From positions 1-56,002 of the IMG/VR virus record IMGVR_UViG_3300025128_000003: 56,002 nucleotides of DNA; one strand, given 5' to 3'. This DNA comes from a virus. The notes below the pieces were generated by a model. It was not told the DNA's origin. It saw nothing but the letters and a program-made list of their open reading frames with translations, and searched no databases. How positions within the stretch are numbered: position 1 is the first letter of the stretch; the number at the start of each line of letters is the position of its first letter. Both the position numbers and the translations under genes were made by a program. Shown piece by piece: positions 23,385-31,249 of this stretch.

Positions 23385-23544
23385 ATTAGAATTAGCTAAA
23401 ATAGAAATTAAAGAACTTAACAAACAACTTTATACACAATATAAAGATAATGTGGAGTTAAGAAAACAAATAGAATATTTAAAAGCTAAGTTAGAAAGTT
23501 GCGAAAATCTTTTAGAACAACTATCAGTAATTAAACTAAAGTAG
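23374..23544 (+). CDS. 56-residue coiled-coil protein
   Basis: MLSELELAKIEIKELNKQL and EYLKAKLESCENLLEQL show clear heptads over nearly the whole length. Overlaps the preceding gene by 11 nt. A small oligomerising or accessory protein; lies three genes before the SleB hydrolase. Confidence 0.5.
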   Translation: MLSELELAKIEIKELNKQLYTQYKDNVELRKQIEYLKAKLESCENLLEQLSVIKLK

Positions 23545-23551
23545 GTATACA

Positions 23552-23626
23552 ATGATTATAGAACTAATGATAATTAAAGTAGTTATTATAGGTAGTTTTT
23601 ATTTAATAGGAGCAATAGCTTCATGA
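23552..23626 (+). CDS. 24-residue membrane peptide
   Basis: MIIELMIIKVVIIGSFYLIG then AIAS, one hydrophobic helix. Its stop overlaps the SleB start (CATGAG), so it is coupled to a lysis-type enzyme and could help export or membrane damage. Very short, hence the low certainty. Confidence 0.35.
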   Translation: MIIELMIIKVVIIGSFYLIGAIAS

Positions 23627-24105
23627 GAATATTTATAATAGGATTTATTATTCTTGTGTTATTTAAATCTACTGTTGCTAAATCTGAAGATTTAGAATAT
23701 GATAAACAGTTAGACTGCATGGCAGAAGCATTATACTTTGAGGCAAGAGGTGAGTTATTCTCTGGAATGTTAGCAGTTGCTACAGTTATTATGAATAGAG
23801 TAGATCATCCTTCCTTCCCGTCAAACATTTGTGATGTTGTACATCAAGGAAAATATTGGAAAGGTAATCCTGTTAGAGATAAATGTCAGTTTAGTTATTA
23901 CTGCGATGGCAAACCAGAAAGTTTTTTAGATGAATATGCCCTGCGGGAATCTTATCAAGTAGCATCCTTTGCTATGGAAGGAGCTAGGCTACATCACCTT
24001 AATACAGCATTATATTATCATGCAGTTTACATTAACCCTAACTGGCCTTATAAAAAATTAATGGTTTTAGGTCAACACATATTTTATGGAGTAGAAGATG
24101 GCTAA
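23623..24105 (+). CDS. Secreted cell-wall hydrolase, SleB family
   Basis: 160 residues. N-terminal signal or anchor (IFIIGFIILVLFKSTVA). Catalytic domain: CMAEALYFEARGE, then AVATVIMNRVDHPSFPSNIC, CQFSYYCDG and a HAVYINPNWP segment, as in hydrolase_2/SleB enzymes that cleave peptidoglycan glycan strands; the Glu of FEARGE is the likely catalytic acid. It lies in the early/middle arm, far from the M15 peptidase and holin, which is unusual for an endolysin. Confidence 0.8.
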   Translation: MRIFIIGFIILVLFKSTVAKSEDLEYDKQLDCMAEALYFEARGELFSGMLAVATVIMNRVDHPSFPSNICDVVHQGKYWKGNPVRDKCQFSYYCDGKPESFLDEYALRESYQVASFAMEGARLHHLNTALYYHAVYINPNWPYKKLMVLGQHIFYGVEDG

Positions 24106-24301
24106 GAACTTATGGGACAGAGATAGAAAAAGTATTTACAAAGGACTTGTAAAAGAGTATCAACAAGAAGGGTATGATATTAAAGAGGCTAGGCGATTGG
24201 CTAGTCAGGAGACAGATGAGATCATGGCTGATAAAAAGTTTTTTGTAGATACACTCATTGAAGTAGAAGAGGAGGAAGCAGGTGAAGATCGAACTTATTA
24301 A
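24098..24301 (+). CDS. Small acidic protein, 67 residues
   Basis: Start overlaps the SleB stop. MAKNLWDRDRKSIYKGLVKE then an acidic end (LIEVEEEEAGEDRTY). The acidic GAG codons also supply the GAGGAGG ribosome binding site of thyX. Unknown function. Confidence 0.5.
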   Translation: MAKNLWDRDRKSIYKGLVKEYQQEGYDIKEARRLASQETDEIMADKKFFVDTLIEVEEEEAGEDRTY

Positions 24302-24968
24302 TTCTATGGGTGACGATCTAACTGTAGTTAATGCAGCTAGAGTTTCTTTTGATAAAGAAAGTGAGTGGGAAAATATAACTCCCGCTGGGCCTATAGAACA
24401 TTTGCTTACAGAAAAAGATATAAAGTTAATAAAGTATCTTGCAAAGCATAATCACTTCACACCCTTTACTCATTGCACTATTACAATGAGAGAGACTGTA
24501 CCTATCTTTGTAGCCCGTCAAAGATTTAAACATACTATAGGCTTTAGTTATAATGAAGTCAGTCGGCGCTACGTTAATGACACTCCAAAGATTTATACAC
24601 CGGACGCATGGAGAGCTAAAGCAAATAATGCAAAGCAGGGTAGCAGTGAAGAGACAATTGATATAAACCCTGTGGGAGAAAGACCCCCACCTATGGTGGA
24701 CATCTATAAACTTTCTATAAAAAATTCTTTATGGACATACGAAGAGCTACTACGCAAAGGTGTCTGCCCAGAGCAAGCTAGGATGGTGTTACCACAATCT
24801 ATGTACACAAGTTATTATGTAACTGGCTCTTTATATGCATGGGCAAGAGCCTACAATTTAAGAAGTGATCCCCATGCACAAAAAGAAATCCAAGAGATAG
24901 CATCTCAATGGAATGAAATTTGTTTAACTTTATACCCAACTTCATGGAAGGCATTAACAAATGACTGA
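24282..24968 (+). CDS. thyX: Flavin-dependent thymidylate synthase
   Basis: 228 residues with a GTG start just after GAGGAGGAAGCAG. ThyX makes dTMP from dUMP with FAD and methylene-THF. The signature region reads FVARQRFKHTIGFSYNEVSR followed by RY, i.e. the RHRxxS part is KHTxGFS while NEVSRRY is kept. From memory this is the variant branch found in many phages. Landmarks NHFTPFTHCTITM and GVCPEQARMVLPQ also fit. It supplies dNTPs with the RNR at 31533. Confidence 0.9.
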   Translation: MKIELINSMGDDLTVVNAARVSFDKESEWENITPAGPIEHLLTEKDIKLIKYLAKHNHFTPFTHCTITMRETVPIFVARQRFKHTIGFSYNEVSRRYVNDTPKIYTPDAWRAKANNAKQGSSEETIDINPVGERPPPMVDIYKLSIKNSLWTYEELLRKGVCPEQARMVLPQSMYTSYYVTGSLYAWARAYNLRSDPHAQKEIQEIASQWNEICLTLYPTSWKALTND

Positions 24969-25128
24969 TAGATGGCTAGTTCAAGTAGCAGGTAATGATG
25001 ACTTAGAAAAGTCATTATCATTTCAAAGTAAAAAAGAAGCTGAAGAATTTATTGAAGAACGAGTTGACATGGTACGTCACTTGGGATATGATCCCGATGA
25101 GACATACTATTTAATACCCATACAGTAA
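24961..25128 (+). CDS. Small protein, 55 residues
   Basis: ATG overlaps the end of thyX. MTDRWLVQVAGNDDLEKSLS, then KKEAEEFIEERVDMVRHLG. Its stop codon lies in the bulge of hairpin I, and its last residues are encoded by the hairpin's 5' arm. Unknown function. Confidence 0.55.
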   Translation: MTDRWLVQVAGNDDLEKSLSFQSKKEAEEFIEERVDMVRHLGYDPDETYYLIPIQ

Positions 25129-25157
25129 GTTCTACGAACTGTATGGGGATTAAATAG
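25107..25157 (+). repeat. Bulged hairpin element I
   Basis: Basal stem of 18 positions (25107-25124 with 25140-25157), A-G mismatch at step 10, bulge GTAA, apical stem GTTC/GAAC, loop TAC. It lies 5 kb from the others and 11 nt before the primase-helicase start, with AGAGGAGATAAT between. Confidence 0.87.
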
Positions 25158-25167
25158 AGGAGATAAT

Positions 25168-26820
25168 ATGGAACGAACTAACGCTAAATTTGTACGACAT
25201 ACATCATGTGATCACTGTGGATCGTCGGATGCCAATGCAGTCTACGATGACGGTACTACATGGTGTTTTTCTTGTGAAACTTTCGGAAGTGAGGATAACA
25301 TGGAAGCGGCACAGTCGCCCATCAAAAATGTTTATACATCTAATCTATCAAGCGGTCAGATCACTGGTATACCAGATCGTAAGATATCTGCCGATACTTG
25401 TAAGGCTTACAACGTAACCACTCTTACCAACAACGGCACAATCTTCAAGCATATCTACCCGTATTACGATGACTCCAATACGCAGATAGCTACAAAGATT
25501 CGTACCGTACAAAACAAAGGCTTTTTATCTGAAGGTAATATGTCTGGCGCTGTACTGTTTGGTCGCAACAAGTTCTCTGCTAAAGGTAAATATATTACCA
25601 TTACTGAGGGCGAGCTTGACGCTATGGCGGCATACCAAATGTTTGGCAGCAAGTGGCCTTGTGTGTCAGTCAAGTCTTCTAGCTCTGCACTGGCAGACTG
25701 CAAGAAAAGTTTTGACTATCTTAATTCTTTTGAAAATATTATTATCTGCTTTGATAATGATGCTGCTGGACATAAGGCAGCAGAGAAAGTTGCTGGCTTG
25801 TTTGAGCCACACAAATGTAAGATTGTTAATCTTAGTCAGTTCAAGGATGCATCTGATTATCTACGAACTGGAAATCAAGAAAGCTTTGTTCGCACATGGT
25901 GGGCAGCAGAGCCATATACCCCTGCAGGTATTATTAATCTTGATGCCCTTGGAGATACACTGTATGAAGAAGACTTCTGTGAGACAGTACCTTATCCTTG
26001 GACGGGACTCAATAAAAAGATATACGGTATGCGTACTGGTGAGTTACTAACTTTTACTTCAGGTTCAGGTATGGGTAAGAGCAGTATCATTCGAGAGTTA
26101 ATGCATCATATTATGAAAACCTCTACCGATAACATCGGTGTTCTTGCTTTAGAAGAGAGCATTCGTAACACTGCGCTAAACATCATGTCTGTTGAGGCAA
26201 GTCAACGACTATACATCAAAGAGGTGCGGGATACTTTCTCTATTGATCAGCTACAAAAGTGGCAGAATGCTACCGTAGGTACAGGACGTTTCTTTGCCTT
26301 CGATCACTTCGGTTCTATCTCTAACGACGAGATACTGAATCGAGTGCGCTTTATGGCAAAGGCTCTTGATTGTAAATGGATTATTCTTGATCACCTGTCG
26401 ATCCTTGTTTCTGGACAAGAGGATGGTGATGAACGTCGATCTATTGATATTCTAATGACAAAGCTTCGATCTCTCGTAGAGGAGACAGGAGTTGGTTTGT
26501 TGTTGGTATCTCACCTTCGTAGAGCATCAGGCGATAAAGGTCATGAAGATGGACGAGAGGTATCTCTTGCACACCTCAGAGGTAGCCAGAGCATTGCTCA
26601 TCTAAGTGATGGTGTGATAGCCTTGGAGAGAAACCAACAAGAAGAAGACGAGACGCTTGCCAATACCACTGTGGTTCGCATTCTAAAGAACAGGTACACA
26701 GGTGATACTGGCATTGCTACCTACTTGTATTACGACAAAGATAGTGGTAGGATGTCTGAGATATCCAACCCCTTTGATGTAAATGAGGATGACGAGGAGG
26801 AAGGTTTTGACAACTACTAG
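25168..26820 (+). CDS. T7-like primase-helicase
   Basis: 550 residues. Zinc ribbon near residues 12-40 (CDHCGSSD and CFSCETFG). Toprim-like primase core near 140-215 (TITEGELDAMAAYQMFG, IICFDNDAAGHKAAEKVAG). RecA-like helicase from ~280 with Walker A TFTSGSGMGKSS and Walker B WIILDHLSIL, then a sensor-type SHLRRASGD and an R-G-SQS segment. Equivalent of T7 gp4: primes and unwinds for the adjacent polymerase. It ends acidic (DDEEEGFDNY). Preceded by hairpin I. Confidence 0.92.
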   Translation: MERTNAKFVRHTSCDHCGSSDANAVYDDGTTWCFSCETFGSEDNMEAAQSPIKNVYTSNLSSGQITGIPDRKISADTCKAYNVTTLTNNGTIFKHIYPYYDDSNTQIATKIRTVQNKGFLSEGNMSGAVLFGRNKFSAKGKYITITEGELDAMAAYQMFGSKWPCVSVKSSSSALADCKKSFDYLNSFENIIICFDNDAAGHKAAEKVAGLFEPHKCKIVNLSQFKDASDYLRTGNQESFVRTWWAAEPYTPAGIINLDALGDTLYEEDFCETVPYPWTGLNKKIYGMRTGELLTFTSGSGMGKSSIIRELMHHIMKTSTDNIGVLALEESIRNTALNIMSVEASQRLYIKEVRDTFSIDQLQKWQNATVGTGRFFAFDHFGSISNDEILNRVRFMAKALDCKWIILDHLSILVSGQEDGDERRSIDILMTKLRSLVEETGVGLLLVSHLRRASGDKGHEDGREVSLAHLRGSQSIAHLSDGVIALERNQQEEDETLANTTVVRILKNRYTGDTGIATYLYYDKDSGRMSEISNPFDVNEDDEEEGFDNY

Positions 26821-27259
26821 AGTAAAGAAAAAGTTTGACAGGCAGCTATACAATATGGTAAATCAAAAGAGTGTAGATGCTGGCAAAAAATACTTAAAGT
26901 CTATTGGACATAGAATTACATCTACCAAAGAAGATATGAAGGTAGATATTCGTAGCTCCAAAGACGGCAAGCAGTATCTCACAGAGGTTGAGGTCAAGCT
27001 AGTGTGGGACGGCGAGTGGCCCAAGCACTGGAAAGATATTCAATTGAGTGAGCGCAAGCGGAGACTTATTGAGTATGCAAAGAATAAGGAAAAAGATTTA
27101 TGTTTTCTTATCTTTAATAAAAGCTTTACATCTGCTTGGAAAATTGATAGTAATATACTAGATGACTGTGAACTAAAGGAGGTTCCCAACAGGTTTGTAT
27201 CCAAAGGAGAATACTTCTTTATTGTTCCAACTGAAAAGGCTGAACTTATTACATTATGA
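26807..27259 (+). CDS. PD-(D/E)XK-like nuclease between helicase and polymerase
   Basis: 150 residues from a TTG at 26807, chosen because AGGAGG lies six bases upstream; an in-frame ATG at 26783 is an alternative. The core KEDMKVDIRSS then YLTEVEVKLVWDG gives the D...ExK pattern of PD-(D/E)XK enzymes. In T7 the endonuclease I gene also lies in this region, so resolvase/endonuclease I is the analogue. Homology was not tested. Confidence 0.55.
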   Translation: MTTTRVKKKFDRQLYNMVNQKSVDAGKKYLKSIGHRITSTKEDMKVDIRSSKDGKQYLTEVEVKLVWDGEWPKHWKDIQLSERKRRLIEYAKNKEKDLCFLIFNKSFTSAWKIDSNILDDCELKEVPNRFVSKGEYFFIVPTEKAELITL

Positions 27260-28920
27260 AATGCATCCTTGATATAGAAACTAATGGGCTTTTAAACGAA
27301 GCAACCAATGTCCACTGTATAGTGGCGTATGACATCGACGGTAAGAAGCCCTACGTTTTCAAGGGTGACGAATGCCGAGCAAGGTTTCCTAACTTTGCAA
27401 GAAATGTATCACAGTTTATTATGCACAATGGTTTATCTTTTGATGCACCTATGCTTAATAAACTTTGTGGTACAGAGATTAAAGATAATAGTATCTTAGA
27501 TACATTGATACTATCACAACTGTTCAACCCCATGAGAGATGGTGGACACTCACTAGAGTCATGGGGCGAACGGTTTAATTTTCCGAAAGGAAGTGTAGAA
27601 AGCTTTGATTACTACACTGAAGATATGTTAGAGTATTGCAAACAAGATGTTAATATAACATATAAACTGTATAACTATCTGAAGAAAGAAGGTTCTAAGT
27701 TTTCTAAAAGAAGTATTGATCTAGAACACCGGATAAGAAAGATCATTAATGATCAAGAGAACTTTGGTTTTTATCTGGATATTCCATATGCAACTACCTT
27801 TATGGCATCTTTGCAAGATAGATCACAAAATATTTATAATCAGTTACAAGAGGTATTCCCTCCCATTGTAACCACTGGTCGAGTACACAAGAGAAGCGGT
27901 AAACCTTTAAAAGATATTATTGAACCGTTTAATCCAGCATCTCGAAAGCAGATCGGTGAGAGACTGATGGAGTTAGGATGGGAACCTACAAAGAAAACTG
28001 ATAAGGGTAATGTGATTGTAGATGAAGATGTATTAAGTACAATTGATATGGATGAAGCTAAATTAATATCTGAATATCTACTACTACAGAAACGTCATAC
28101 TCAAATAGCTTCATGGGTAGAAGCTGTTAAGACTGATGGAAGAGTACATGGTAGAGTGCTAACGCTACGAACTGTTACAGGACGTATGGCACATACATCA
28201 CCTAACATGGCTCAAGTACCTGCAGTGTACTCTCCCTTTGGTAAAGAGTGTCGGTCCTGTTGGACTGTTCAGAACCCAGAGACACATAGTCTTGTTGGTA
28301 CTGACGCTTCAGGATTAGAGTTAAGAGGACTTGCTCATTTCATGGATGATCAAAACTTTGTTAATGAGATTTTAAATGGTGATGTACATACAGCCAATCA
28401 AAAGATGGCTGGGTTACAAAATAGGGATCAGGCAAAGACATTTATCTATGCACTTATGTATGGAGCAGGTGCCGCAAAGATTGGATTAATTGTAGGAGGA
28501 GATTCTAAGACAGGAGAAAATTTAATCAGTAAGTTTATGAGTAACATGCCTAAATTTAATTTATTAAAAAAGAAGTTGACAGAAGCTTCTGAATCTGGCA
28601 TGATCCGAGGACTAGATGGACGGCTGTTACACATTAGATCACCACATGCATCTCTCAATACCTTGATACAAGGATCAGGTGCGGTGATATGTAAACAATG
28701 GCTCGTTCAAATGATTGATAAAATACAAGAGTCAGGAGTAGATGCAAAGCTTGTAGCCAGTGTTCATGACGAGTACCAATTTGAGGTTGCCAATGTTGAC
28801 ACAGAAAAGTTTGGTGAGATCACTAACACTGCTATTAAAGAAGTCCAAGATATATATGATCTTAAATGCCCACTGGACTCTGAATTTAAAGTAGGAAAAA
28901 ATTGGGCAGAGACGCATTAA
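27256..28920 (+). CDS. Family A DNA polymerase with 3'-5' exonuclease
   Basis: 554 residues, shorter than T7 gp5 (~700). Exonuclease motifs: ILDIETNG, MHNGLSFDAPM and EYCKQDVNITYKL. Polymerase motif A VGTDASGLELRGLA, motif B RDQAKTFIYALMYGAG, motif C VASVHDEYQFEV with the catalytic HDE. T7-type replicative enzyme working with the primase-helicase. ATG overlaps the preceding stop in ATGA. The short length suggests a reduced thumb insert and probably no thioredoxin-binding loop. Confidence 0.93.
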   Translation: MKCILDIETNGLLNEATNVHCIVAYDIDGKKPYVFKGDECRARFPNFARNVSQFIMHNGLSFDAPMLNKLCGTEIKDNSILDTLILSQLFNPMRDGGHSLESWGERFNFPKGSVESFDYYTEDMLEYCKQDVNITYKLYNYLKKEGSKFSKRSIDLEHRIRKIINDQENFGFYLDIPYATTFMASLQDRSQNIYNQLQEVFPPIVTTGRVHKRSGKPLKDIIEPFNPASRKQIGERLMELGWEPTKKTDKGNVIVDEDVLSTIDMDEAKLISEYLLLQKRHTQIASWVEAVKTDGRVHGRVLTLRTVTGRMAHTSPNMAQVPAVYSPFGKECRSCWTVQNPETHSLVGTDASGLELRGLAHFMDDQNFVNEILNGDVHTANQKMAGLQNRDQAKTFIYALMYGAGAAKIGLIVGGDSKTGENLISKFMSNMPKFNLLKKKLTEASESGMIRGLDGRLLHIRSPHASLNTLIQGSGAVICKQWLVQMIDKIQESGVDAKLVASVHDEYQFEVANVDTEKFGEITNTAIKEVQDIYDLKCPLDSEFKVGKNWAETH

Positions 28921-28925
28921 AGTTC

Positions 28926-28954
28926 TTGACATTATAAAATAAGTATGTTATAAA
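28926..28954 (+). promoter_or_regulatory. Sigma70-like middle promoter
   Basis: TTGACA (28926-28931), 17-bp spacer, TATAAA (28949-28954), directly after the polymerase stop. Predicted start near 28961. It shares TATGTTATA around the -10 with the Hsp20 promoter. Confidence 0.75.
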
Positions 28955-28991
28955 CATTATATTGAAACAGACATGAAAGGAGATTATATTT

Positions 28992-29204
28992 ATGTCGAAC
29001 TGTGAAATGAAAGTACTAGGCGCTCTGAAGAAGGGCATGAGAGTAACCCGTAAGACCGCTATCCAACGGGGATGGTGTGAGAACCTTACAGCTACTATTT
29101 CTGATCTTCGTAGCAAAGGTTATCCTATTGATACTGTTACAGCTAAACTACCAGAGGGTGGTAGTTACACTCGTTATCGTTTGAATGAAGCAGCAGCAAG
29201 CTAA
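28992..29204 (+). CDS. Small winged-helix DNA-binding protein
   Basis: 70 residues. MKVLGALKKGMRVTRKTAIQ then ENLTATISDLRSKGYPIDTV, with a wing-like SYTRYRL. This fits a small winged helix-turn-helix protein family of phages. AAAGGAGATTATA precedes the ATG, and the promoter just upstream makes it the first gene of the middle unit. Probably a transcription or replication regulator. Confidence 0.7.
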   Translation: MSNCEMKVLGALKKGMRVTRKTAIQRGWCENLTATISDLRSKGYPIDTVTAKLPEGGSYTRYRLNEAAAS

Positions 29205-29215
29205 AGGAGCATAAC

Positions 29216-29701
29216 ATGGCTGATTATAAACACAATATCATTTCTGGTACTGCCTTTTGGGCATCTGTCGTAGCCCCTAACACCACCTTTGATGCTGATG
29301 GTGTGTGGGAAGTTAATGTCTGTAATCTAGACGATGAGGCTAAAGCCACTCTAGAAGCAGATGGTGTCGCCATCCGTAACAAGGGTGACGAGAAAGGAGA
29401 TTACGTCCAGATCAAGCGTAAGGTCAGGCGTAATGATGGTGGAGTAAACACTGCACCAAAGGTCGTTGATTCCAATAATTCCCCCATGCATAATACCCTT
29501 ATTGGAAACGGCTCCCTCGTTAATGTTAAGTATCGGGCTTATGATTGGAAGTTCGGTAATAAGACGGGAGTCGGTGCCGACCTTGTAGCTCTCCAAGTAG
29601 TAGACTTGGTTGAGTATCAACAGGCAGGAGGTTCGGATTTTACTCCTGTCTCTGGTGGATACGCTTCTTCGGAAGACGATATCCCGTTCCCCTCTAACTA
29701 A
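29216..29701 (+). CDS. Single-stranded DNA-binding protein, gp2.5-like
   Basis: 161 residues. OB-fold-like body (GTAFWASVVAPNTTFDADG, RAYDWKFGNKTGVGADLVAL) and an acidic/aromatic tail ending SSEDDIPFPSN, like the tails of T7 gp2.5 and bacterial SSB that recruit partners. Position beside the polymerase supports a replication role. GC-rich relative to its neighbours, suggesting high expression. A C(UUCG)G hairpin follows its stop. Confidence 0.8.
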   Translation: MADYKHNIISGTAFWASVVAPNTTFDADGVWEVNVCNLDDEAKATLEADGVAIRNKGDEKGDYVQIKRKVRRNDGGVNTAPKVVDSNNSPMHNTLIGNGSLVNVKYRAYDWKFGNKTGVGADLVALQVVDLVEYQQAGGSDFTPVSGGYASSEDDIPFPSN

Positions 29702-29708
29702 TGGAGAT

Positions 29709-29734
29709 GGGCAGGACTCTTCGGAGTCCTGTCC
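29709..29734 (+). terminator. C(UUCG)G hairpin after the SSB gene
   Basis: Eleven-bp stem (29709-29719 with 29724-29734, one G-T pair) closed by an extra-stable C(UUCG)G tetraloop, 8 bp after the SSB stop. No U-run follows, and the next gene's ATG is 10 nt later. It is best read as an mRNA-stabilising or attenuating hairpin. Confidence 0.65.
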
Positions 29735-29743
29735 TAACCATCT

Positions 29744-30604
29744 ATGGAAAATATAACTACTTTAGTAGAGGATATTTATGATCTTTTTTCTGAGAATCAT
29801 GAGAGTAGAAGATCAAAAGATGATATAGAGAAAGCAGCTAAAAAAGCTGGCAGAAATATAGCAAATCTTTTGATTAAATCTCTTGAAGAACGAAAAGAAA
29901 AAAGACCTGCTACATTACGATTATCAAATGTAGGCAAACCAAAGAGACAACTTTGGTATCAGCTTACTAAAGCGGAAGGAGAAAGCACACTTAAACCTCA
30001 TGACTATATTAAGTTTATATATGGTCATATGATAGAAGAACTTTTGTTGTTTCTTTCTTTTGTTTCAGGACACTCTGTAACAGAGCAACAGAAGAGAGTT
30101 AAGATAGGCGGTGTAGTAGGACATAAAGATTGTAAGATTGATGGTGTTACAGTAGATGTTAAGAGTGCATCAGCTTATGCATTTAAAAAGTTTAAAGATG
30201 GAACACTATCTAGTAACGATCCGTTTGGTTACATTAGTCAACTCTCTGCTTATGCAAAAGCAAACAATGAAAAGGAAGCAGCATTCTTAGCTATTGATAA
30301 ACAAAGTGGTGAGCTAACCCTATTACCATTACATCAGATGGAGTTTGATGATGTCGAAACTACGATTACAGACATTAAAAAATCCTTGGAGAATAAAGAA
30401 CCCCCGTCTAAATGTTATGAAGACGTTCCTTTCAACAAGTCTGGTAATCGCCAGCTTGCCATTGGTTGCAGGTACTGCGATTATAAGCGTATCTGTTGGG
30501 CTGATTCTAACAATGGTCAAGGGCTTCGCCAGTTTAATTATGCATCTGGTCCTGTATATCTCACACAAGTTACAACAGTTCCAAATGTGGAGGAAATTAA
30601 GTGA
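29744..30604 (+). CDS. Cas4/RecB-like PD-(D/E)XK exonuclease
   Basis: 286 residues. Nuclease core GHKDCKIDGVTVDVKSASAY gives D...DxK; a later QLSAY and C-terminal cysteines (CRYCDYKRICW, with an earlier KCYED) could bind Fe-S as in Cas4-type enzymes. It resembles phage exonucleases acting in recombination or DNA degradation. No good ribosome binding site follows the hairpin upstream, so its expression may depend on reinitiation from the SSB gene. Confidence 0.7.
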   Translation: MENITTLVEDIYDLFSENHESRRSKDDIEKAAKKAGRNIANLLIKSLEERKEKRPATLRLSNVGKPKRQLWYQLTKAEGESTLKPHDYIKFIYGHMIEELLLFLSFVSGHSVTEQQKRVKIGGVVGHKDCKIDGVTVDVKSASAYAFKKFKDGTLSSNDPFGYISQLSAYAKANNEKEAAFLAIDKQSGELTLLPLHQMEFDDVETTITDIKKSLENKEPPSKCYEDVPFNKSGNRQLAIGCRYCDYKRICWADSNNGQGLRQFNYASGPVYLTQVTTVPNVEEIK

Positions 30605-30933
30605 AAACCCAAAGTGCCAAAGCAAAGGGTAGAAGATTTCAGCAGTGGGTGAGAGACAAGCTGATAGATATACTTTCTATAAATGAAGAGGACATAGAGA
30701 GTAGGAGTATGGGAGCTTCTGGTGAGGACTTAATCATGGCACAGATGGCTCGCCAGAAGTTTCCCTTCTCCATTGAATGTAAGAATCAAGAAAGATTAAA
30801 TGTATGGGATGCATACAATCAAGCAGAGACAAACTCAGGTAAGTATGAACCTGTACTCTTTATAAAAAAGAACAACAAAAAACCACTGGCAGTTTTAGAT
30901 GCGGAATATCTTATTAAATTACATAGAAAATAA
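30601..30933 (+). CDS. Holliday-junction resolvase-like nuclease
   Basis: 110 residues with a GTG start overlapping the previous stop. KAKGRRFQQWVRDKLIDIL, GASGEDLIMAQMARQKFPF and SIECKNQERLNVWDAYNQAE: the E-D...E-x-K arrangement fits PD-(D/E)XK resolvase-type phage proteins. Probably processes branched replication intermediates. It is the third nuclease-like gene in the region. Confidence 0.65.
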   Translation: MKTQSAKAKGRRFQQWVRDKLIDILSINEEDIESRSMGASGEDLIMAQMARQKFPFSIECKNQERLNVWDAYNQAETNSGKYEPVLFIKKNNKKPLAVLDAEYLIKLHRK

Positions 30934-31249
30934 AGAAAAGTTATACGTCTATGATCCTATAGAAGAAGCTACTGATCCTAATGCAGAGCTTTTTAATGGT
31001 GTTATACTGCAAGCTCTTATTGACATTTGCAGTGAAGAAGAGTATAACACTAAGCATCATAAGGGTGCAAGGGAAGAAGCTATGGCATGGTTCTTCTCAA
31101 CTATAGTATCAGTTGTGGATAACTTTGAAATGGTTTGTGATTTAGCTGGATTAGATTCTGGTACAGTAAGAAATTTTGCAAGAAAAATTACATTATCTAA
31201 TAACAAAGAAGTGTTAAGACAACAAATGTTGAGGCATTTTCATGACTAA
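30899..31249 (+). CDS. Conserved hypothetical protein, 116 residues
   Basis: Overlaps the preceding gene by 35 nt. Helical, with EEEYNTKHHKGAREEAMAWF and VCDLAGLDSGTVRNFARKIT; the second stretch looks like a helix-turn-helix. The KHHKGAREEA motif seems a conserved phage block. Function unknown; DNA-binding is possible. Confidence 0.55.
   Translation: MRNILLNYIENKEKLYVYDPIEEATDPNAELFNGVILQALIDICSEEEYNTKHHKGAREEAMAWFFSTIVSVVDNFEMVCDLAGLDSGTVRNFARKITLSNNKEVLRQQMLRHFHD

Noticed and set aside
17042-25157. Bulged hairpins as a CRISPR array
   Set aside because: Copies are unevenly spaced, separated by whole genes, and the stems differ in sequence; no cas genes apart from a generic Cas4-like phage exonuclease.
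17042-25157. Bulged hairpins as intrinsic terminators
   Set aside because: None is followed by a U-run; each is followed at once by a ribosome binding site and start codon.
29744-30604. Cas4 of a CRISPR adaptation system
   Set aside because: No Cas1/Cas2 or repeats; such Cas4-like nucleases are common stand-alone phage genes.
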